From Phycisphaerales bacterium UBA4658 (lineage in GTDB: Bacteria; Planctomycetota; Phycisphaerae; Phycisphaerales; UBA1924), in NCBI GenBank assembly GCA_002405485.1, contig DHLW01000104.1:9054-20453 (forward strand): a DNA stretch of 11,400 nt. Direction: 5' to 3'. Both the position numbers and the translations under genes were made by a program. The notes under the pieces were generated by a model that was given only the letters and a program-made list of their open reading frames with translations, was not told the origin of the DNA and ran no database searches. This document shows positions 6,435 through 11,400 of the stretch, piece by piece. Each line of letters starts with the position of its first letter. The stretch's first letter is position 1.

Positions 6435-8817
6435 TCTCCGAATCGCGATCGCCAAGCCCCACGGCGGTCTTCGCCGCTCCGCCCGCCGTGACCGTCGCGC
6501 CCCCGGCCTGCTCGGCACGCGTGCGGCTTCCCGACGACGGCGCGGAGCTTGGCTCACCGGGATACTGGATCCGCCCGTGATAGATGCTCGCGAGCGTTCG
6601 GCTGACGCTCTCGACGATGAGGTTCAGCTCCCGCAGCGTCAGGTCGCACTCGTCGAACTGCCCGTCCATCAGCCGCTTGGTGGCGATGGCCCGCACAAGC
6701 GTCTCGATGCGGCTGGGGGTCGGATCGGCCATCGCGCGTGCCGCGCTCTCCACCGCGTCGCAGATCATGATGATGGCTGCTTCCTTGGTCCGCGGACGCG
6801 GGCCCGGATAGCGATACTCAAGCTCCGTGGGAGCGTCTCCGCCTCCGGCTCCGCCCGGTCCGGCCCCCTCGGCCTGACGCCGAGCGCGGTGATAGAAGTA
6901 CTCCACCAGCGTCGTTCCGTGGTGGCTCTCGATGAAGTGCCAGAGCGGCCTTGGCAGATTGAACTCCCGGGCGAGCTCCAATCCGTCCTTGACGTGACCC
7001 ACGATGATGAGCAGGCTCATCGCCGGGCTGAGCTTGTCGTGCCTGTTGATTCCGGGCGACTGGTTCTCGACGAAGTACTCGGGCTTGTTCATCTTCCCGA
7101 TGTCGTGGTACAGGGCCCCGACATAGGTGAGCAGCCCGTCGGCGTTGATCTCTTCCGCCGCCGCTTCTCCGAGCGTGGCGAGCGTGAGCGAGTGGTTGTA
7201 CGTCCCGGGCGCCCGCTGTTGCAGCTCACGGAGCAACGGCTGCTTGGGATCGCGCAGCTCGATGAGCGTGAGCCCCGTGGTGATCCCGAACGTCCGCTCC
7301 AGCGTCGGGAGGATGAACAGCGTCAGCCCCGCAACCAGCAGCCCCCCGAAGCCCGCAAGCCCCGCGTCCCAGGCGGCCTGCCGGAGCGTGCCGATGTTCA
7401 GGGGCATCTCGTAGAGCTCCACCAGCAGCGTCCCGCCGGCGAGCGCGAGGGCCAGGACCAGCCCCGCGTTGATGAGCGTGTCCCGCTCGCGGACCTCGCG
7501 CAATCGCCACGCCGCCGCGCCGATGCCGGTGATCATGATGGCCAGCAGCCCCACCGGCTGGTCGAGTGCGAGGCAGACCAGCAGCGCGTGCAGCGCGCCG
7601 TACCCGATCGCGGCGCGCTGGTTGTACGCGATGCACACGATCATCGCGCACAGCACCGTCGGGGCCGCTCCCGTGAGCGCGATCAGCCCGGGCTGCATCG
7701 CCGTCGCATAGCACGCGACCAGCACCATCGCCGCCAGCAGGCCGGCAAGGGCCGCCAGCCGGACCGGGTTTCGTCGAACCTTGGGCACAAAGAGCACCGT
7801 GTACCCGGCGAGCGCCAGAGTGATCGCGGCGACCACGCCCAGTTCCGAGCCGCGCTTGGACCAGAGCTGGGCCGGGGTCAGGGCGCTTGTCTCGGCCTGC
7901 AGCGAGGCCCGGATCACCGCGAGCTGCGTCGCCGTGAGCATGTCCCCGCGCCTGGCGATGGGCTCCCGGGCCGGATACCGGACGATGGTGTCGCTCACGG
8001 ACTGGGCCGCAGCGTCCTGGTTCTCGACCGTCGCCGCGGCGTCGAAGGTGAAGGTGGGCCTGGGCTGATGGGCCAGCCGCGTCGCGATCGCCTCTTGCAG
8101 TGCCGAGGGAATCTGCGGATCCCCGACCACCCCGCGCATCTGGGCCGAGAGTTCGGGCGCCTCGACATTCACGATCGATCCCGAGGGCACGAACAGCGAC
8201 TGCCCCTGAGCCGTGCGCAGCTCGATCCGCTTGGAGAGCGCCTGGGACTCGAGCTGGAACGTCTCCCGGGCCAGCATCGGCGTTCGCGTCAGCCGATCCC
8301 CCAGCCGGGCCACGGCGGCCTTCCAACTCGCCCGCACCTCGCCGCTGTCTTCGATCTGACGCTTGGCCGCCGAGAGCACGGCCTCGTTCACCCCGAACTG
8401 CTGCCGGATGGCCGGATCGACGTCCTCGGGCGAGGCGGCGTTCCTCAGGGTCTCGGGCAGACTCTCGATGCTCTGCAGCACCTCGCTCAGGACGCCCGCA
8501 CTCGCCACGTACACGCGCGGGGCCTGCGCCCGTGCCGACAGCCGGGCCTGCTCGGTCGCCGCCGAATCGATGATCTCAAATCCCACCCCGGCGGTGATCG
8601 TGTCTGGGATGATCCGCCCGTCGGCGACCATTGGCTGGGTGCGCGTCCACACCACGACGAACCCCACCACCGCCACGAACGCCCCCCAGATCAGCACCCA
8701 CCAGCCCAGATTTCGCGATCGCCGGAACTGCGACCACGCTCCCGCAGCGGACTCGATCTCCTTGCGGAGATCCTCCGTGCGGGTCCGGGCGATGGGTCTG
8801 GTCGGGTCTTTGGCCAT
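6418..8817 (-). CDS. pgpH: 7TM-HD family protein YqfF/PgpH, probable cyclic-di-AMP phosphodiesterase
   Basis: This 799-residue inner-membrane protein has one N-terminal transmembrane helix (about 39-57) and a large extracytoplasmic region (about 58-325). Seven more hydrophobic helices run from about 327 to 505, followed by a cytoplasmic HD hydrolase (about 535-750). Metal ligands are visible: H542 in TYNHS, H571-D572 in YHDIGK, H608, H632-H633 and D687 in ICDAVE. Also typical is the YRYPGPRPRTKEA loop. Known family members (PgpH of Listeria, YqfF of Bacillus) cleave cyclic-di-AMP to pApA; the same substrate here is an inference. It follows phoH, a common arrangement. The last 45 residues are a disordered Gly/Ala/Ser tail that overlaps the convergent gene. 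The ATG at 8817 has no SD at normal spacing; see the leader entry. Confidence 0.9.
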   Translation of the reverse strand: MAKDPTRPIARTRTEDLRKEIESAAGAWSQFRRSRNLGWWVLIWGAFVAVVGFVVVWTRTQPMVADGRIIPDTITAGVGFEIIDSAATEQARLSARAQAPRVYVASAGVLSEVLQSIESLPETLRNAASPEDVDPAIRQQFGVNEAVLSAAKRQIEDSGEVRASWKAAVARLGDRLTRTPMLARETFQLESQALSKRIELRTAQGQSLFVPSGSIVNVEAPELSAQMRGVVGDPQIPSALQEAIATRLAHQPRPTFTFDAAATVENQDAAAQSVSDTIVRYPAREPIARRGDMLTATQLAVIRASLQAETSALTPAQLWSKRGSELGVVAAITLALAGYTVLFVPKVRRNPVRLAALAGLLAAMVLVACYATAMQPGLIALTGAAPTVLCAMIVCIAYNQRAAIGYGALHALLVCLALDQPVGLLAIMITGIGAAAWRLREVRERDTLINAGLVLALALAGGTLLVELYEMPLNIGTLRQAAWDAGLAGFGGLLVAGLTLFILPTLERTFGITTGLTLIELRDPKQPLLRELQQRAPGTYNHSLTLATLGEAAAEEINADGLLTYVGALYHDIGKMNKPEYFVENQSPGINRHDKLSPAMSLLIIVGHVKDGLELAREFNLPRPLWHFIESHHGTTLVEYFYHRARRQAEGAGPGGAGGGDAPTELEYRYPGPRPRTKEAAIIMICDAVESAARAMADPTPSRIETLVRAIATKRLMDGQFDECDLTLRELNLIVESVSRTLASIYHGRIQYPGEPSSAPSSGSRTRAEQAGGATVTAGGAAKTAVGLGDRDSEIRSGT
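6460..6490. terminator. GC-rich inverted repeat, possible terminator of the beta-barrel gene
   Basis: CACGGCGG (6460-6467) and CCGCCGTG (6483-6490) form a perfect 8-bp stem with a 15-nt loop, 25 nt after the beta-barrel stop. There is no T tract, and it lies within the coding tail of pgpH, so it may be only repetitive codons for the Gly/Ala-rich tail. Confidence 0.22.
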
Positions 8818-8886
8818 GCGGATTGCCGGTCGGCAGTCACCTTCAGTCGATCGCCCAGACGGTCTGCATCGACCGGTTGGGCTCCC
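8818..8886 (-). promoter_or_regulatory. Structured phoH-pgpH spacer with SD between two inverted repeats
   Basis: In the mRNA sense the 69-nt spacer first has a stacked inverted repeat: outer arms GTCGAT/ATCGAC (8868-8873 with 8846-8851) and inner arms CAGAC/GTCTG (8862-8866 with 8856-8860). The SD AAGGTGA (8837-8843) comes next, then a second dyad TGCCG-AC-CGGCA (8824-8835), then the ATG at 8817. The SD is 19 nt from the start in linear distance. Folding the second dyad would remove 12 nt and give a normal distance. No in-frame start closer to the SD exists. Confidence 0.45.
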
Positions 8887-10029
8887 TTATGCATCCCTTC
8901 CTGGGGGCTCGGGCTCGTCGGCCGATGCGCTCTTCTCCGCGGCTCGCCCGCGTCTACGCGGCCTCTCCACCAGAGCAGGGTGCCCGTCGGCATGATCCGC
9001 ACGGTCGACACCCCTTGTCCGATCGCCCCCGGGGGGCCCGCCGGAGTCGCCGTAGGCCTCGACGATCTTCTGCACGAGCCGATGCCGAACGATGTCGGAC
9101 TGATCGAGCGTGCAGAACGCGATCCCCCGGATGCGCCGGAGTCGCCGGGCCGCGTCGATCAGTCCGCTCTCGGCCTGGTCGGGCAGGTCCACCTGTGTGG
9201 TGTCGCCGGTGACGATCATCTTGCTCCCGTGCCCCATGCGGGTCAGGAACATCTGCATCTGCCCGCGGGTCGTGTTCTGGGCCTCGTCCAGGATGATCAC
9301 GCTGTTGTTCAGCGTCCGCCCGCGCATATACGCCAGGGGGATCACCTCCACCACGTCGCTCATCATGAACCGCTTGATGGTCGCGAAGTCCATCATGTCG
9401 TTGAGCGCATCCAGCAGCGGCCGAAGGTACGGATTGACTTTGGCCTGCATGTCTCCGGGGAGGAACCCAAGCCGCTCGCCGGCCTCGACCGCGGGCCTGC
9501 ACAGAATGACCTTCTTGGTTCGCGCGTGCTTGAGCATGTGCACCGCCGCCGCGACAGCCAGATAGGTCTTGCCCGTTCCCGCCGGACCGATCCCAAAGAC
9601 CAGATCGTGATCCCGCATCGCGTCCATATAGGCCTGCTGATTCGGGGTCTTGGGACGAACCCTCTGCCCACCGACGTAGACATCCAGCTCGGCCTCCCAC
9701 GGCGGCCCGCTGAACTCGGTGTGGTCCCCGTCGCCGTTGTGAAACGAGCCACCAGTCGCCGCACGCCCGACCAGATCGATCACCTGTTGACGCGACAGCG
9801 ACTCGCTCCGGAGCGCGGCGGCGGCAAGCCGCTCGAGGACGCCCCGCGCCGCGATCACGCCGTCGCGCTCCCCCGAGACCTGCACCGTACCCTCCCGCGC
9901 CAGCACTCTGACGCCGAGGGCCTCACGGATGATCTTCAGATTGCGATCCCCCACGCCGAGCATGGTCACGCGCTCGGCCGCTTCCGGAACTTTGATGGTG
10001 AACTCCACGCCCAAGCTGCTCCGGTCCAT
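8887..10029 (-). CDS. phoH: PhoH family ATPase (PhoH-like protein)
   Basis: This 380-residue cytoplasmic P-loop ATPase is of the PhoH/PhoL type. An N-terminal KH-like region (about 10-75) precedes the ATPase core. Walker A is GPAGTGKT (148-155), Walker B is IILDEAQN (about 245-252), and a sensor-type motif TGDTTQVDLP lies near 274-283; CRPAVEAGERLGFLPGD is another family signature. PhoH proteins are associated with RNA metabolism and ribosome-related functions; the exact role is unsettled. The ATG at 10029 has GGAGGG 7 nt upstream; a GTG at 10080 in the same frame lacks a usable SD. The final 50-60 residues after VEAYGDSG form a charged, disordered tail. It is first in an operon with pgpH, but ybeY, the common third member, is absent. 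Confidence 0.93.
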   Translation of the reverse strand: MDRSSLGVEFTIKVPEAAERVTMLGVGDRNLKIIREALGVRVLAREGTVQVSGERDGVIAARGVLERLAAAALRSESLSRQQVIDLVGRAATGGSFHNGDGDHTEFSGPPWEAELDVYVGGQRVRPKTPNQQAYMDAMRDHDLVFGIGPAGTGKTYLAVAAAVHMLKHARTKKVILCRPAVEAGERLGFLPGDMQAKVNPYLRPLLDALNDMMDFATIKRFMMSDVVEVIPLAYMRGRTLNNSVIILDEAQNTTRGQMQMFLTRMGHGSKMIVTGDTTQVDLPDQAESGLIDAARRLRRIRGIAFCTLDQSDIVRHRLVQKIVEAYGDSGGPPGGDRTRGVDRADHADGHPALVERPRRRGRAAEKSASADEPEPPGRDA

Positions 10030-10144
10030 CCCCCATCCCTCCCCCGAGCTCGGCCACGACCTCAGTCCCGCGGCCCACACTTCCCTGACCTCGCTCCCAC
10101 ATGATACGACACCGCCGGCACTCCCGATCCCTCAACTCTCAAGA
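10030..10144. promoter_or_regulatory. Divergent intergenic region between phoH and the small lipoprotein gene
   Basis: This 115-nt spacer should carry the phoH promoter and possibly that of the plus-strand gene. On the minus strand TATCAT (10101-10106) resembles a -10 box, but no -35 match sits at 16-18 nt; TTGAGG (10130-10135) is 23 nt away. Around 10131-10170 the sequence becomes unusually AT-rich, and the plus strand has TATGCT at 10164-10169, within the first codons of the assigned gene. Confidence 0.35.
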
Positions 10145-10663
10145 ATGATCGCATTTTGTTTGGTATGCTCTCGGGTGGTGCGGGGTGCATTCGTGCCAAG
10201 AACCCCCGGAACTGGTGGTCGATGGTCGCGTGGCTTGGCTTCGTGTGGCGTGCCCGTGTGCATTGCGTGGGTCGGGCTTTTGCTGAGTGCGGCGGGCTCG
10301 GGATGTGCTGCTCCTGAGACCTTGGCCAAGACCACCGACTCGGGAACGCGGGCGGTTCTGGCGGGCGATGCCGACGATCTGGACGCCGCCGTCGAAGTGG
10401 GCGCAGGCCAAGCCGAATGCGTCATCGTTCGAGCCCAGGACGTGGAGGGCGGCGATCGCCGAGTTCGCAGGTTCGAACTGCGGCACGTGAGCGGGCGGAC
10501 GGTGATGCTGGAGTTGGGGATTGCTCCCGGCGATTCGGCGGTGGAGGCCCGGTGCGTGGCTTTGCCGCTGGGCGATGGTCCGCTTGAGAGGCTGATCATC
10601 GAGCGGGTTCGTCGGCGGCTGGAGGACCTCCGCGGACGGGAGTGGGCCCCGATCCGGGAGTAG
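10145..10663 (+). CDS. Small putative lipoprotein, unknown function
   Basis: I do not recognise this 172-residue protein. A hydrophobic stretch (about 37-50, CIAWVGLLLSAAG) is followed by cysteine 54 in GSGCAAPET, resembling a lipoprotein signal although the -3 position is glycine rather than leucine. The mature part (about 100 residues) has a strand-rich segment (ECVIVRAQDV, RFELRHVSGRTVMLELGI) and a charged C-terminal helix (LERLIIERVRRRLEDL). The ATG at 10145 has no SD and leaves an untypical 35-residue lead before the hydrophobic core. A later GTG (for example 10193 or 10250) may be the true start, especially if the TATGCT at 10164 is a -10 box. The antisense frame here is Ser/Arg/Pro-rich and looks non-coding. 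It precedes the DUF2959 lipoprotein by 80 nt in the same direction. Confidence 0.6.
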   Translation: MIAFCLVCSRVVRGAFVPRTPGTGGRWSRGLASCGVPVCIAWVGLLLSAAGSGCAAPETLAKTTDSGTRAVLAGDADDLDAAVEVGAGQAECVIVRAQDVEGGDRRVRRFELRHVSGRTVMLELGIAPGDSAVEARCVALPLGDGPLERLIIERVRRRLEDLRGREWAPIRE

Positions 10664-10743
10664 CGGCTCGGTCGTGGCGTCAACACCCGCCCGCCGCTGG
10701 GCGACGGGGCGTGTCGCTACGCTTTGCAAACAGGAGCATGGGC

Positions 10744-11400
10744 ATGCGATTTGGTGGCTTCATACTGGCGGCGTGCGTGGCGGGGGCTGGGTGCGGGTGG
10801 CTGTCGGGGTGCGCGGCGTCGGGCGTCGCGATCCGGGAGCAGTTCGGGATTGCCAAGAGGCAGCAGCTCGTGGACCGCGTCGAGGAAGCGCGCGACAGCC
10901 AGAACGCGGCCAAGACGCAGTTTGATTCTGCGCTCCAGGAGTTTCTCGCCGTCACCGGGCAGACAGGCAAGGGCGGAGCGCTGGAGGCCAGGTACAACGC
11001 GTTCAGCAAGGAGTATCGCCGGTGCGAGAGCCGGGCGAGCGCGGTGAGCGAGCGGATCGCCAGCGTCGAGTATGTCGCCGCCAAGCTCTTCAAGGAGTGG
11101 GAAGGGGAGTTGAATCAGTACTCCAGCGCGAACATGCGGCAGCAGAGCCAGCGGATGCTGGACGACACCAAGGGCCGCTACGGGCAGCTCATCTCCAGCA
11201 TGAAGGCCGCCGAGGCCAAGATGAAGCCGGTGCTCGCGGCCTTCAAGGATCAGGAGCTGTTCCTGAAGCACAACCTGAACGCCCAGGCGATCGCGAGTCT
11301 GCAGGGAACGGCAAACGAGATCCAGAGCCACGAACGCCGGCGGATTCAGGAGAAGGAAGCGTCGATCGGCGAGGCAAACGCGATCATCCGACAGATGGTC
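10744..11400 (+). CDS. DUF2959 family lipoprotein, 3' end outside the window
   Basis: The frame is open for 219 codons to the last base with no stop. It starts at an ATG with AGGAG 7 nt upstream; an in-frame ATG at 10738 is too close to that SD. Residues 1-22 form a lipoprotein signal ending in a canonical lipobox LSGC (lipidated C23). The mature part is rich in long charged helices and matches what I recall of DUF2959: LVDRVEEARDSQ (about 42-53), NQYSSANMR (about 123-131), then EAKMKPVLAAFKDQ and LFLKHNLNAQAIASL near 155-184. Function is unknown in the family; a membrane-anchored coiled-coil protein facing the periplasm is the structural expectation. Family length of roughly 210-230 residues suggests that only a few codons are missing. 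Confidence 0.88.
   Translation, partial: MRFGGFILAACVAGAGCGWLSGCAASGVAIREQFGIAKRQQLVDRVEEARDSQNAAKTQFDSALQEFLAVTGQTGKGGALEARYNAFSKEYRRCESRASAVSERIASVEYVAAKLFKEWEGELNQYSSANMRQQSQRMLDDTKGRYGQLISSMKAAEAKMKPVLAAFKDQELFLKHNLNAQAIASLQGTANEIQSHERRRIQEKEASIGEANAIIRQMV

Noticed and set aside
5439..6557. Upstream extension of the arfB reading frame
   Set aside because: It is antisense to the beta-barrel gene and lies before the well-placed SD and ATG at 5438; all ArfB features are downstream.
10030..10080. Longer PhoH starting at the GTG at 10080
   Set aside because: It lacks a usable SD, and the extra 17 residues look unlike the family; the ATG at 10029 has a good SD at 7 nt.
6343..10104. A 1253-codon plus-strand open frame covering pgpH, the spacer and phoH
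   Set aside because: It is antisense to two clear genes and rich in Arg, His, Pro and Gly with no domain. High GC at third positions suppresses stops on this strand.
10688..10703. CGCCC/GGGCG hairpin between the two lipoprotein genes as a terminator
   Set aside because: 5-bp stem, no T tract, in a very GC-rich spacer.
10132..10729. Minus-strand frames opposite the small lipoprotein
   Set aside because: Ser/Arg/Thr/Pro-rich composition without a domain, as expected for an antisense shadow.
10717..11331. Minus-strand 204-codon frame opposite the DUF2959 gene
   Set aside because: The plus strand encodes a recognisable lipoprotein with SD and lipobox over the whole region.

Overview
The window is a GC-rich bacterial chromosome segment with ten protein genes and no RNA genes, mobile elements or CRISPR arrays that I can support. 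The gene types suggest a Gram-negative member of the Planctomycetota, possibly Phycisphaerae. The clues are a small DNA-binding-domain-plus-receiver regulator, a REC-GAF protein with the N-x-x-C-P type GAF seen in that phylum, a DUF2959 lipoprotein, and a secreted protein with an outer-membrane beta-barrel look. This placement is an inference from recalled families. Most genes have a clear Shine-Dalgarno (SD) motif about 7 nt before the start, which was used to choose starts.

Left part (44-3944, minus strand): a three-gene signalling operon. In transcription order it encodes an HTH-receiver response regulator (3944-3336), an HDOD-histidine kinase (3289-1313) and a degenerate receiver plus GAF protein (1288-44). 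The gaps are 46 and 24 nt. The kinase has all the catalytic boxes and the first regulator has a complete phospho-acceptor pocket, so they look like a cognate pair. The last protein has a pseudo-receiver and probably acts as a sensor or scaffold. A 258-nt spacer (3945-4202) upstream holds a 16-nt dyad, a candidate operator.

Middle (4203-6434): an arfB-tsaB pair on the minus strand. ArfB is a peptidyl-tRNA hydrolase for stalled ribosomes; TsaB belongs to t6A tRNA modification. The arfB stop TGA abuts the tsaB GTG start. It is divergent from a plus-strand gene for a secreted, probable outer-membrane beta-barrel protein; the two starts are only 51 nt apart and the promoter and SD elements overlap.

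Right-middle (6418-10029, minus strand): phoH followed by a 7TM-HD protein of the YqfF/PgpH family, a likely cyclic-di-AMP phosphodiesterase. This is a widespread gene order, but the usual next gene ybeY is absent: pgpH instead runs tail-to-tail into the beta-barrel gene with a 17-nt overlap. The 69-nt phoH-pgpH spacer contains two hairpin-forming inverted repeats flanking the SD.

Right end (10145-11400, plus strand): an unrecognised small putative lipoprotein, then a DUF2959 lipoprotein that is still open at the window edge. Bases 1-43 and 10664-10743 hold nothing I can name. Most other long open frames are antisense shadows caused by high GC.
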